Shown here: piece after piece, positions 33,173-45,390 of the stretch
Layout: every line of letters begins with the position of its first letter
Position numbering within the stretch: the first letter of the stretch is position 1
Origin: Voacanga thouarsii
Lineage: Eukaryota; Streptophyta; Magnoliopsida; Gentianales; Apocynaceae
Direction: 5' to 3'
Assembly (NCBI GenBank): GCA_026120185.1
Contig: JANUWF010002059.1
Span: 1,293,501 to 1,357,500, forward strand
Length of the DNA: 64,000 nucleotides
Program-made: the position numbers and the translations under genes
The notes under the pieces: generated by a model
Seen by the model: the letters and a program-made list of their open reading frames with translations, nothing else
What the model was told of the DNA's origin: nothing
The model's database searches: none

Positions 33173-34640
33173 TTTGCTTATTCTCAAGCAAAGCATTTAA
33201 GTCAAGAAGAAAACAATCAAGAAAACACGAACTTTTATTCTTCCAAAATTTGAATCATAACAAGGCTTATAACTTCCTTTCAAACTTTAGATAAAACCTT
33301 GCCATTCATTCAATCCTTTGAAAATAATTGTAACTTAAAGTATTTGATAAGGAATCATAAAACTCTTGAAGTCAAATTAATCATGTTTATACTTTAGTTT
33401 AAGAAAATTATTTCACCCTTCAAGTAAAAACATCGATAACATGAATCATACAAGTCAAGCTATCTACCAACTCAAGCATTATAAATCCAAAAATTGCCAA
33501 CTTAAGTCATGATTTAAGAAAAACAATCAATTTTGATTCTTCTCAATTTTTTCAATGACTTACGTAATTGATAACCTCAAGTGACTGGATTTCTCTTCAC
33601 ACACCGTATTGGCCCCTTTTTAGTAATCACTCATCATTTTTTCAACATTTTTTTTTTCTCTCTTTTGCTTTCAGGAATTAATAGCCTCAAGAATGTGGAT
33701 TTCTCTTCACTATCATTATTGGCCCCCATAAACAAGAAAAAACAATTTTCTCACCTTCAAAGATGAAACAACAATCAACTCATTTTTCTCAATCTTCAAC
33801 TCACAATCACTGTTTCTCTACAATTTTTTTTTTTTCATTCAAAGATATTTTTTCCCTCACATTCCTTATTACAACTCAAAGTTAAGCAAAATTTAAACCA
33901 TAATACAAGAGTTAGCCAACAATTTTCCCCATATGCATCATATCCCTTATATTCAAACTAGATGAATCAAATAATACTAAACACTAATGCATAAATAAGA
34001 TTAACTCAAATTTTCAAGTCTTAAAATATCCTATCAAATAAACCAATTTATTGATAAAAATCCACCAAGTGAATGAAAAAACTCATGCCCAAGTAAGAAA
34101 GATAATTACAACCTTGCTAAAGTAATGAACAACTACAAGAAATTTAGCCACAAAAATGTCACAATGTACAAAAAAGTATATGGTAAATATCTTCAATGCT
34201 AAACTATCCCCCCACACTTACATTGGACACTGTCCTCAGTGGCGAAAAACATACCAATGAAAGCAAAGCTAGAAGATCAAAATAAATAAAGGGAAAGAAT
34301 AAAGAAAAGAAAATACTTCCATTGCGAATTAGTTCCAACACGTTTAAATCCACTACAAGAAGTCATGAGAGAAGGGTGCCTAACTCAAAAGAAACAAAAA
34401 ATAAAAAACATAAATCTAGAAAAAGGAAAAGACAACTAAAACTAAGAAATGTCATTAAAATTTAAAGAAAAAGAAATAACAGAAAAGTAACAGAAAAAAT
34501 AAAATAAAAGTGAGCAAGGAGCAAATCAAAAGTCCTCAGATGCATCATCATCATCAATATCATTAAGATCTCCGACAGTTCTGCTAGTTGATGCACCAGT
34601 GGACTGCGGGATCAAAGTCTCTAATTTCTACTCTTGGATA
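33173..34640 (-). other. 3' noncoding region of the Athila/Tat-like element
   Basis: AT-rich sequence between the env-like reading frame and the 3' LTR. It contains an internal duplication: gtgactggatttctcttcac...ttggcccc near 33580-33615 and gaatgtggatttctcttcac...ttggccccc near 33691-33727. No gene is recognisable. Confidence 0.6.
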
Positions 34641-35640
34641 TCTTGACGTTGATAGAGGTCAGCAATAGAGTCTCACAAGTAGAGGTGGATAGTTGTTTGG
34701 GTCTCAAGTCCAAGGCTCAACTGCTCCAGTCGGGCCTCTACTCGTGCCTCAAAATCAGCACTAGAACGCAAACTACTAGCATGGGTGCGAGGTCGATTAG
34801 GCTACTCCTTGGCTCATCCTCATCAGGGGGAAGTTCTACTATCCTGGATGCTGGACCTCATAAGGCTTCTTCCACTTCTTCTCTCTCTCATCATATGTAT
34901 AGCTGCACTGAACCAAAGTATGATTGTTCACTAAGTCCCGATCAATGGTTGGCTCACTAATCTCTCCATCCAAACTTGCTCCAATGTCTTGTAAGATACT
35001 CATAATGACCAAGGGAAATTTTAGAACTTTAGCTGAGATGCGAGAGTAAACAATCTCCCGCATAGACTGAATAATAACAAGAGAAAGGGGGAGAGGCGCA
35101 CTTCTCATCATCTTTTCAAGAATGTAAACATCAAGGACCCTAGACTTATTGAAACCACTAGCCTTAGGATAAACATTAAAAGAGAAAATGTAGCTAGGTC
35201 ACGTAACTGAGCCTCAAGATCATTAGAGTAGTAGCAATACTAGCCTATTTGTCCCTTTCTCCACATCTGCAAAGTAGTCCCAACAACACTCACGTCCCAA
35301 GTAAGATCAGAAAGAATCTTTTGATTATTACAGTCCACAGCTATCCATGGACCATCATTAGGTACACCCAAGATCCTTGCTAGTCTAGCCTATCGAACTC
35401 AATAGGTACCCACTTGACTATAGTAGAAATAACCTGGGGGTCAGGTTTCTTCTTATCCTGCATGTTAGTATAAAACTCTCTTACCCTCACTGTACAATAA
35501 GCTCCCCCAAGTCTTATGATAGGCTCCCAACCCAGTCTCCTAAACATAGTGAAAAACTGCAATGAATTATCAAATGAAGGCTTATATATCTTTTCCACTA
35601 GGATTTTGTTTTGTTGGTGACTTTGGTACCATGTTTGACA
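34641..35640 (-). pseudogene. Env-like ORF of the Athila/Tat-like element (plant transposon-protein domain)
   Basis: Reading on the minus strand from about 35598, the pieces are FFTMFRRLGWEPIIRLGG, REFYTNMQDKKKPDPQV, VKWVPIEFDRL, then in another frame RILGVPNDGPWIAVDC, and from 35111 MMRSAPLPLSLVIIQSMREI with FPLVIMSILQDIGASLDGE. The order W-x(n)-FY-N-(n)-V-W-(n)-ILG and the later 'LP..L...I' helix fit the putative plant transposon-protein domain that sits after pol in Athila/Tat elements. At least two frameshifts and stops break it (near 35385 and 35115). Function is unknown. Confidence 0.65.
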
Positions 35641-36157
35641 TGTAGGATCAAAGAATTAGGTAGGTTGGATAGGTAGGGGCTCAAATGATTATGCAAAAGA
35701 AGATGAAGCTATAGCTCTCTTGGCCCATTCCCTTAGGTCTCCTAGACATGATGAAGATATAATGATAGACAAAGGTAGGATAAAGAAAGGAAGATAGAAC
35801 ACCCTCAAGATCGCTCCTTACTACACAATAAACACAACCCTCAACCTTCTCATAATTACAATACCCACTCAACTCAATCATCACCTCAGTATGCCACAAA
35901 ACAGCCTACCAATACAACACAAATTCTCCTAACAATACCTACAAAAAGATAGCCATTATCCAAGCCCAAACACAATATCAATTCCCATGATTAAATTAGT
36001 AATACAATGCATGTTATAATGTAAGGCTCATAATCATAATGTCAGGTAAAACATAAATAAGTATCTCTGAATCTATGAAGAACATGTCTTGGTAGGCTCA
36101 AAATTACACACATTAGAGGCATGCTCAATAGCTATCAAAAAGATGTAGGACATGAAT
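35641..36157. other. Upstream part of the Athila/Tat-like element, nothing recognised
   Basis: The stretch continues the minus-strand element until the SIRE-like LTR interrupts it at 36158. A minus-strand frame at 35681-35899 has no recognised motif. TGAAT at 36153-36157 is the expected left target copy of the SIRE-like insertion. Confidence 0.45.
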
Positions 36158-37435
36158 TGTGAAAAACCTTAGAGGGGGTGAATAAGGTTTTTTGGCAAAT
36201 TTAAAATACTTTTACGAAAAAGATCTAATTTTTGAAATCCTCCTTTTGTTTTAGAGATTGAGGTGTTTACTAGTTATGTAAAGAAGACTTTTGTTCAGCC
36301 TTAAGGAGACATCTAAGATCTTAATGATATGAGACAAGAGATGTGCAATCAATATAAGAATAAAGATGGATTTGTGAGAATCATAAAGATTTCTTTTGAA
36401 TTATTGAAAACATTGAGCAAAGAGGTTCGCACGCCGTCAGAATTAAATGCAAGGGAGATGAAGAAGAGATTTATAGTAGTTCGACCTTCAAAGATCAACA
36501 TCTACTACCTTAAGCTTACACTTAAGGATTTTAAACCAGATTTCTATAAACTCAGTCAGCTCATTGGTATTTGTCTACACCAATTACACAAGAGGATCAC
36601 CACACTTAGTTTTACCCAAACCTCTCAATCAACTACAAATCAAGGCACACCCGAAATGAGTTGTACACCACAACCTTGATATACAAACAGGATTATTAGA
36701 ATGAAATAGAGATATCTCACACTTTTGAGCACCAATAGCTTTTACCTTTTGAAGCAATTTGATTTCTTTTTGAAGCACTAATGAAAAAGGAGATTCTTGC
36801 TTTCTAAAGTATAAGAGTGTTTCTTATGAAGATAGCATAAAAATCTACTTTAAAATTGAGTTTTAAAAGTTTTTATAAAAGTAAAAAAGTAACACACCAA
36901 TGGCTAGAAATGGCTAGTTTCTTGCTGTCAGATTTTTCGGAGTTTTGGACTCAAGGATCGGATGAGGGTGTATCCAAAAGGTGAGTCCAAAATAGCATTT
37001 TTTTTAGACAAAAACATTTTGACACTGTTCATAGAGTTTTGGACAAACCTTTTAGATGTTGGGCCATCTAAATTACTCAATCTAAAAATCTGAAGACTTA
37101 ATACTTTGAAATCTTTTTATTTTTGTGCTTCAAGGTAGAAATAAATTAAATCATAAGGTAAAGAAGACTTAGGAATTTACACAATATACCTTAACAAATG
37201 ATTCCTAGTCTATAATTCTTCCATAAGGACTTTTTGGTATACAATATATTAAGCTTGTCTTCTACTTGATCACCCATTCTTGGATTCCATAACTCAAGAG
37301 TTGCTTAGCAATCTCATTTGTATACCTTAGAAGAACTTATGTCAAACATACCCTATCATATATAAATCACCCAAGTTAGTCCTCATCAATGTATGTTATA
37401 AGTCAAAACACAGGAGAATGCCCTTAGGGCTAACA
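36158..37435 (-). mobile_element. 3' LTR of a minus-strand SIRE/Maximus-like copia element, 1278 bp
   Basis: On the minus strand the LTR starts TGTTAGCCCTAAGGGCATTC directly after the polypurine tract CAAAAAGGGGGAGAT and ends GGTTTTTCACA. The end motif (CCCCCTCTAAGGTTTTTCACA-like on the minus strand) and the AAAGGGGGAGAT tract are characteristic of SIRE/Maximus copia elements. The plus-strand frame at 36329-36679 inside it is chance. Confidence 0.8.
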
Positions 37436-37452
37436 ATCTCCCCCTTTTTGAG
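37436..37452 (-). other. Polypurine tract of the SIRE-like element
   Basis: The minus strand reads CTCAAAAAGGGGGAGAT immediately before the LTR start TGTTAG at 37435. Confidence 0.8.
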
Positions 37453-39510
37453 TGATGGCAAACTTGATGGGATTGTGATATAAAAATAATGATATATACA
37501 GTACGAACATGTTAGATCGAGAGAAATGAGAATATTTTTCTTTGAAATGCAATATCTCATTATAGGACTCAAAAAGTGCATATGATATTAAGATAAAAAA
37601 TTAAAGCATATACTTATAAACATGGCTTAATGAGCCTATGGCCCAACCTACCTCTTTATCTTCATTCCTTCCATCAAAGGACTATTTCACAGGGAAATTG
37701 TCGCAAATAGTAGTTATACAAAAATGTATAAATATGTACACGATGAGGTATAGAAGATAAATTATAAGATGTAATACTCCCCCTTAGTATGTGCATATAT
37801 GAATCACAAGATATAAATCTATGAAGTGCGTTTTGAGAGTAAGATTGGATTCCAAAAGTTTGGACTTCCAAAACGTGCATCCAAAATAGGAGAAATGAGG
37901 CAGAAGCTAATCTTTTAAAAAGGAATTTTTAGACTTAAGTTTTTAGATTTCCAAAACATGTATCCAAAATCGGATAAAATTAGACATAAGCTAGCCTTTT
38001 AAGAACTCATTTTTTTATTGGACTTTTAAAGAAATGTGAGTCCAAAACTCCCCCTGAGTATGTGCAAAGTAAAAAAAAAAAAAAAATTATGAGAACATGC
38101 ATCAATGGTTTTTCTAGAGTTTGTTTGAACTTATTTTTCTCAAGAAAATTTCAGCATGAGAAATATTTTATTATGTTTTTTATAACATCCAAGGAGAGAT
38201 AAGACAGATTTTATAGATGTTCATTTGAATAACCCCATCATCCAAACAAATATTTTACAAAATGCACATCATAACCATGTTCAAAACAGACCATTCAATC
38301 AAATCTCAATCATTCAAAATGCACAATAAACTCATATCCACACTTTAATCTCCTTAGTCCATGATAACAACGACTCAACATGGTCTCCACTAAGTCCCTA
38401 TCAAGTCACCCAATTCTTCGTCAGTATTTTCAAGCCATAACTATAAACATTCATAAGACTCATAAACTAACATACAACCTGAATATATTCATGATTCACA
38501 ATCCATATTTATAAAGGCAAAAACTAGTGAAAAGGATTTCATGATAGCAAAAAAATTGCATAGCATAATACATTGACACTGTTTGATCACCCCAAATCCC
38601 AACAATATATAACAATGTATTTCATAGAATCACTATCAAAAATCAATAAACCATTCAATCATATTATATAACAATGTATTTCATAGAATCACAAGTCAAT
38701 AAACCATTCAATCACAATCCATTTTTCTCCCCCTTTGTCATTAATCAAAATAAAAAAAGGATAGAATAAAGAGATCAAACAAAAACTTATGGACAAGAGT
38801 AGATATATACTAATAGATAGATCAGCAGGGGATAAGTGCAGAAATAAATTGTTCAAGTACTAGTGCAGAAATTATAGAATTAATTGTCAATGAGAAAGCA
38901 GTAAAAGGTGTTCAAGCATAAGAATTCTTGTAAGCAGCCCGCAGAAGTGGTCAGTCAAGAAATGTAAATTGTTGTTGACTTAGTTCAGGCACCTCTTTTG
39001 GAGTGTTGGCCAACAATTTAGCTAGACTTCCTCTTGACCACCACATGTTTCTATCGTTTACCAGATCAGCTGCCAACTATAGCCAGTTTAGGAGCTGGTA
39101 CTATAGTAGGGGCAGGTGGTGTTGACTATTCCTTATGCATGTGTGTCTGCCTTTCTTTTTCATTGTCCATAGGTGTCTAGCCAAGGTTTTGTCTTTCAAT
39201 TTCTCTTCAATCTGGGTGGCTTTCATTTCTTCATCCTTCTTATCACTTTCCTTCACAGTGTCTTGTTCATTATCATTTTCTTCCTTTTGGGCATTTGTTC
39301 TTCAGTCATTTATTCTCGAGATAGTACTAATTTATCAGGAATTGTTTTAGCTTTTTGATCCTTCTCTTCCACAATAGTTAGCTTGTACCTAAAATTTAGA
39401 TTTCTAAGCTGAGTTGTCGTCCTAACAACCAATAAATTTATGGCTTCCAGAATGCTCTGATTAATGCCAGTGTCATGAATTTTCTGTTTTCCCTTGTTAG
39501 AAGACTTTTC
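37453..39510 (-). other. Noncoding 3' region of the SIRE-like element
   Basis: AT-rich sequence between the env-like frame and the LTR. It contains short repeats such as caaaagtttggacttcc / gtttttagatttcc with aaaacatgtatccaaaat near 37855-37970, and a duplicated ataacaatgtatttcatagaatca at 38608 and 38667. Small frames here show no domain. Confidence 0.5.
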
Positions 39511-40414
39511 TTAAGTTTCTATCTCAGCCTTTCTTTTTGCTCCTACAGGTTGAATAGTCTTGCCTTCGGCTTTGACCTTTAATGGTCTTTCCTTTTCATT
39601 GTCAAAAACATCTCTGATCTGCTTCCACTCATTATCCATTTGCACATATCCCATTTTCTCTAAAGACTCAAAGCTGTAACCATTCATATTTGAAGGAGCA
39701 GGGGTGATCAAACTCAAATCAACACTGAAATATCTAAACACTATAGTTAATAAATTTTCGTAGGGCAGGGCTTTGCTTGAGGTATTCCTTATTTGCATCA
39801 TCGATTTCTCAACAAGAAATCCAAAGCTTATTGGCCTATTCTTGAATTGCGCCAACATTATTATCATCTACATAATGTTTATAGAAGTTTTGTGACCAAA
39901 AGTTGGAACCACCATGGTTGAAACCATATAGTGCAGAATTGTACCAAGTCGATTTAACCACTTAGTGTTCCTTTCGCTTGAATTCTTAAAACTCCTCCTT
40001 CTAGTAAATGTTTATTTCAAATTTCCCCAAATCAAACAGATCAGTTCCCTCCGGGAACTTGTTCAATTCAAAAAATTGAATGCCTCCATCTCTAACACCA
40101 CATATTCTATTCAATAAGCGATGATCAAACATAAGATTCTTTCCTCCAACTCTTGAAGTGTACCACCAGACCATAAAACCCCCTCCAGTCTCCTCTAATC
40201 AGCCCTTTCTCAAATTTGCATAAAATTCCCATATAAGAGTAGTGAATAATTTTTCATCAACAGATAATAGGGCTTCCCACCCGAAAGACTCAAGAATATT
40301 CAAAATATTTTTAAATTCAGGAAAGACTCTGGATTAGCACGGTAACAAACAATCACAATTCGGTTTCTTGAAACCCAATCATTAAAGTCGGATTCACTTT
40401 TAGAGTCAAGAAAA
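39511..40414 (-). pseudogene. Env-like ORF of the SIRE-like element, truncated
   Basis: On the minus strand the piece nearest 40390 reads SESDFNDWVSRNRIVIVC, then FGWEALLSVDEKLFTTLIWE and FYANLR, followed after stops by the 39867-39511 frame with LPYENLLTIVFRYFSVDLSL and a Lys-rich tail. This is the same putative plant transposon-protein domain seen at 34.6-35.6 kb, here in a copia element (SIRE-type elements carry an env-like ORF after pol). The N-terminal side is cut by the gypsy LTR at 40415. Confidence 0.6.
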
Positions 40415-40677
40415 TGGAGTACTTGTGTGAAACTCCACCTAAAGCCAACCTTAGAGTAAGGGGGTCGGGATGCATATCATATTATTTTGCGTAAAAATAT
40501 ATATTTTTGAATGATTTTATGTGCTTTAGAATGGTAGCTTGTTGGTTAAAAGGGCTTAGCTATGCTTATTGAGTAGGAAAGGTAAAACGGTAATTTTACT
40601 TGAGGTCAAAATAGGAAGATTGCTTGAGGTTTAGAGAAGAAGAATATTTAGGTGAGAAAATAAGAACAAGAGTTAGT

Positions 40678-40740
40678 GTGGTTACGTGATTAGAGGTTTG
40701 GAATTAATCTCTAAGGTCATGAGTTCAAATCCCATTGCTT
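40678..40740 (+). other. tRNA-like module in the gypsy LTR (copy 3)
   Basis: GTGGTTACGTGATTAGAGG (A-box-like) is followed by GAGTTCAAATCCC (B-box-like), 263 bases from the LTR 3' end and antisense to it. It corresponds in position and sequence to the modules at 9876 and 29152. Confidence 0.6.
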
Positions 40741-42348
40741 AAGTTTTATTCATGATTATCTTACTTATGTTTGAATTTTTGTTTTTCTTACATTCCTTAA
40801 AGATAGGAATGTTGTCTTAGGAGAGATATGAAGAAAATGTCTTAATCATATAATCATGTCCTAAAAAGAATTCTAGAAGAATTCTTGTCCTTTTTATTAC
40901 TTTTAGCTTGGTCCTAACATCTTCATAATTTAAATAAACCAAAATCCATTAAATCCCTTCTTTTAATTTCAAAAAAAAAAAAAATCTGTGATAATTCTTC
41001 AACCTTGAATTTCAAAAATCAATCTTGAAAGTTAGAGGATTGGCCCAAAATAAGAGAGAAGTTAGGAAGGGTTCCCAAAGAGAAATCAATCACCATGGTA
41101 GAACCTTCAAACTCACCTTCATGTTGTTCATGTTTTTAATGAAGGAAATCTGGAAATTTTCCAGAATTTTGGACAGTCCAGCTTTCAAAAAATTCAGCCA
41201 GTACTCTTGCTCATTTGCTGCCAAAAAAAAATGGTCATTTCATGTAGATTGAAGACTGAAAATTCTGTGCAAAATCGGACTGCACAAATTTGCACAAAAC
41301 TAGAAAATTTTCTGTACAAATTCGTTGCACTCCAAGCTGAGATTGAAGCGGTTTTTTTTGTCATCAATCTAGCAAAACCTCCTCTGTTTTTCTCCAAAAA
41401 GAAGGTTGGAAACCATCCTTAAAAAACCCTCAAACACCCCTCAAAATCAGCTGCAAATCGGGCTGAAGAAATGTAGAAATTCTGTACAGAAAAATCAGCA
41501 ACCTTCGAAGCTTTGAACAACTTGAAACCAGAAAATTCCCAGCTTTGTCTCCCTATGCCTAGGCTGAAAAAACACCTTCAAACCTCTGCAAAATGGACCT
41601 TGTTCAGCCATGGATTGAACACCATTAACCTCCACACTTACCTTGAATACTTTGACTCCATAATCACACCTTAAAAATCTCCGAAGATCACTCTATCCAA
41701 ACACTTTTGAACTTCAAAAAAATTCCAGAATTTTGCTCCATAAAAACACTCTTGTATCAAGCTAGCAAACCAGAATTTCCCTTGCCACTGAAGACTACAT
41801 TTCAGCTAGCAATAAAGCCTGAACAACCTTCATTTCCTTGCCATAAATCTGACCAGTCCAGCAAGCTCCATTGAAGAGCAAAGAAACCTCTCTCAATCAA
41901 ACACCATTAGCTAATCTCCTACCTCAAACAACTCCACAATTTTCTCCATTTGAATTTCAAACAAAATCAGATTATTTTCTCTCCTCCTAACTGAAAATCG
42001 AAACTCCTAATGACCCTAGACCATTCAGCCAACATCATTCCAAATTTGGTACAGCTTTTCTCTCAAATTCTCTCAATTCTCACCAAGAACACCAAGAACA
42101 CACACTATACTTCCTCAAGCCAAAACCTACCTTAAACACATCTAATCACTCTCAAATACTCCAGATTAATCCTACTTAATCCCTAGTACTCATTTCTGGT
42201 ATTTATAACATAAAAACACGTAAACAAGAAATTTCAGTCGGATCAAAATCGGCTTTTTCTTGAAGGTCTCAAGAATATCATCAAGGTAAATCAAGAACAA
42301 CCTTCTTGTTCACCCTCTTTCATTCAATCTACAATGGACCGTATTGAT

Positions 42349-42350
<2 letters not shown>

Positions 42351-42390
<40 letters not shown>
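42351..42390. repeat. (CT)n microsatellite inside the gypsy LTR
   Basis: A nearly pure CT run of about 40 bases, followed by TTGGCCAAAATGG, the counterpart of the GGCCATGAGAGAG sequence next to the (GA)n run near 25463. Confidence 0.9.
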
Positions 42391-42392
<2 letters not shown>

Positions 42393-43637
42393 CCAAAATG
42401 GTTGATCAATCATCAACCATGGCTGTTTTTCTTTGGACTACTCAAGACTCCCAATCGCGCATGGACCTTCTTTAGTCTTCATCAAGGGATTGATTATCAA
42501 GTATTTTTCCCTTAATCCTCTTTTTTTTTTTTAATTCTGAATTTATTTCTCTTAAATGTTGATAGGAAGAATATAATATGAATGGGGGATTGAATGTATG
42601 CATGTGGATGAAGGGGTTAGGGTTAGGACATGAGGACTAGTGTATATGACTAAGCTGTATGGATTTTCCTTTTGAATCTATGTATGTTCATCATGCTTAA
42701 TGGAATTTATGAATGTTTGAAGCATGTTAGATATTATGGCACCAAAGGTGATTCGGCTTTTATGTTCTTATTTTCCATTGAAGCCATGATTGATGGTTAT
42801 GCCTAGTAGGGATTTGGCCATGTGATATACTTGTTGATTTAAGCATATGTTCATAAATGGATTAGTTCATTGTTTGATGATGGAGAATTTGTTCATGAAT
42901 CTTCTCTAGCAATAGGGAAATCATGGTTATTTTCTTGTTAATCCTAGGTTATTTTTACTACTATATTTTTCTATGAAATTCGAAACTCTAGGGGGATTTG
43001 GATTGGAAATTAATTAAAATATATATATTAATATTTTATTTATCAAATAAATAAAATCTTTTATCAAAAATGAAATATATATATATATAACAATAAATAA
43101 ATCTTTTATATAAGTAATAATAATTAATAAAATATTAGAATTAATTAATGACCTTGTAGACCCTAGTTAAAACTTTTACCTATATCTATAAATATTATAT
43201 ATATTAAAATTCATTTATTATTTACTAATTAAAAATTAAATATGATTCTTTTATTATTTATTTTTTATTTATTACTAATTATATATTATCTATTAATTAT
43301 TAATTAAAAATTAAGTGTAATTTATTATTTGTTTATTTATAATAATACTATTTAAATATTACCATTTACTAATATTATTTAGAATTTAGTATTATTCAAT
43401 ATTTAATACTAGTTTATTTATTAGTAATAATACTCAAATTTTATTATTTAAAACTATAACTTATTAATAATTATTTTAGAACCCCTAGTCATTTTAACCT
43501 ATCAAGCTAGATTTACCATCTAACCTTAAAGCTTAGGAAATTAAGGTCATGGTTAGTCATGGTTGTAACTAGTTGAGCTAGGAATTATTTATGTAAGGCA
43601 ATTATAGCTCGAATGTAACCTTATGCCTTGTGTTTAC

Positions 43638-45064
43638 TGATAAGGGCTAAATTGGTCATACTTTGTTGAGTTATTTGAGGTTCTTTTGTAATACATTTTG
43701 TGCAATAACTAGTCATATTCTTTCATATTTGAGATTTTACCCTTAGAAAGGTATTTTGTTCATTATTTCAGATTTTTGGGTAAAACGAAGCAAAACCGTC
43801 GCGAAGCAGAGCAGAGGTGGCTCCGGCTATGAGGCTGGAACCGGCACCGGCTACAGTCTGGAACTTATGTGCACAATTCGGAGAAAAATCAACGAATGAG
43901 TGGAGAAGTAGAACACAGGTGGCACCGGCTCCGAAGGACCAAGGCGGCGCCAACTGTGTTCTATCATTGAGGCGGTGCTGTGATCTTTCTACGCATTTTT
44001 GGAAACCTGAGGAGTTTTAGTATCTTCCAACTTCTACTAGGCCAAGAACTTTGTACCTACGAGTTTAAGCACTTCTTAAGCCTATAAATAGATGAAAAAC
44101 ACAAGAGAAAATGGGAGAATTCATAAATCATCATAGAAAATTACTCAATCCAATGAGGAATTCTTCAATTCAAGGAAGGTTGTACAAGAAGGTCTTCAAA
44201 GGAAGAAGAATGAAGCTTGTCTATGAGTTCTTTCTTTTACTTTGTTTTCTTTTCTTGACAATGATGTTTTAATTATTTTATTGTAATTTGACATTGGTTT
44301 AGACGTTCATGGTATTTAGAGTTATTTGATCTTTTGATTAACTGATTGTTATTCTTAGTATTTAATTACTTGGGTTGATTGCGAGATTAATTAATTGTAC
44401 TGTTAACTTGCTTGAAAATAGGGTTGATGGTTTAAATTGATTGGTTTCATATTTGTTGCCTTTTAACTTGCTTGAAAATGGGGTTAATTGCAAGAACAGG
44501 GTAATTAAAGGTTAATTGATATCTACCAAAATATGGATTCAATTAGTTAATTTCATGGGTTAAGTTTGCTTGAGAATGGGACTTAATCAAAGAATTGTGT
44601 TTAATGCATCTTTTGGGTAAGACTGGTTAAGACAAAGTATGTGATACTAAGTTACTTAGAAGATAGGGATTCATGGATTGAGAAAGAAGTGAGTCTATTT
44701 TAATTCTTCATGATGCCAAGGGAATAATTAGTTATGATAGAGGTTGGGTACTTTAAGATCATGGTTGTCTAATCAATGGTTTGAATTACATAAATCTACA
44801 TCCTTGACATGTATATATTTTTGTTTTTATTTTCTTTTTTTTATTTTATTTCGGTTTTGTTTTATCGAGTCGGTTAAACAATGAAAAAAAGGTAATTAAT
44901 GTCTACTTGTTCCTTGAGGATCGACACTCGTTTGAACCCTATGCTCAGTTAATGATGAGTACGCTTGCTCATATATGTGATTTGGGTTTAACGTTTTAAT
45001 TTAAACTTGATTGGGAATGTACTTAGTTTTTGTTTGATTTTTATACCTAAGTCCGGACACATCA
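43638..45064 (+). mobile_element. Solo Athila/Tat-like LTR, 1427 bp, TSD TTTAC
   Basis: The LTR begins TGATAAGGGCTAAATT and ends CCGGACACATCA. TTTAC flanks it exactly at 43633-43637 and 45065-45069. It matches the minus-strand 3' LTR at 31746-33152 in length and in several blocks, for example the start box and the cttgttccttgaggatcga segment near 44915. No internal domains are present. It inserted into the LTR-G copy. GGCACCGG-like boxes lie near 43838 and 43920. Confidence 0.92.
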
Positions 45065-45390
45065 TTTACCCCAAATGGGGTTAGATTGACCTTGGAAGAT
45101 TTTTGAATTCAAGCAGAGTAAAGGATCAGGTAAACTCCGGCATAGAGTCATTTGAAGACCAAATTGTTGTGGCAATCTAAAATTCGATGTGTATGATCAT
45201 TCGTTTTGTAAAGGCAATTAAGGATTGTTTTTCCTTTTATTTCAATCAAGCAAATCATTTGGGAATTAAGTAAGCAATTTTACTCAAAATGCCAAAATCT
45301 TTCCATAACCCAACTTTGACAAGAATTTTAGAAACCCTTAATTGTTATTTCTAAGTAAAACAATGTATGATTAATTTCCTCCTAAGTGGG

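Larger units (their letters stand above)
40415..45390 (-). mobile_element. Gypsy LTR-G, minus strand, interrupted and truncated
   Basis: The left end tggagtacttgtgtgaaact aligns with the LTR-G 3' end (tgtaatacctgtgagacccc in the reverse of 29477), followed by aaccttagagtaagggggt and the atgcatatcat box. The CT microsatellite at 42351 and the gaaacccttaattg segment near 45335 match the 23.1-29.5 kb copy in reverse. It carries a solo LTR (43638-45064) and is cut at 45391 by a CACTA end. Without the solo LTR about 3.5 kb of LTR remains. No primer-binding site is visible left of 40415, so it is a solo LTR or truncated. Confidence 0.75.

Noticed and set aside
36329..36679. 116-codon plus-strand frame
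   Set aside because: It is antisense within the SIRE-like LTR and has no domain.
40415..40440. Extension of the env-like frame upstream of 40414
   Set aside because: The open frame continues by chance, but this sequence aligns with the end of the gypsy LTR.
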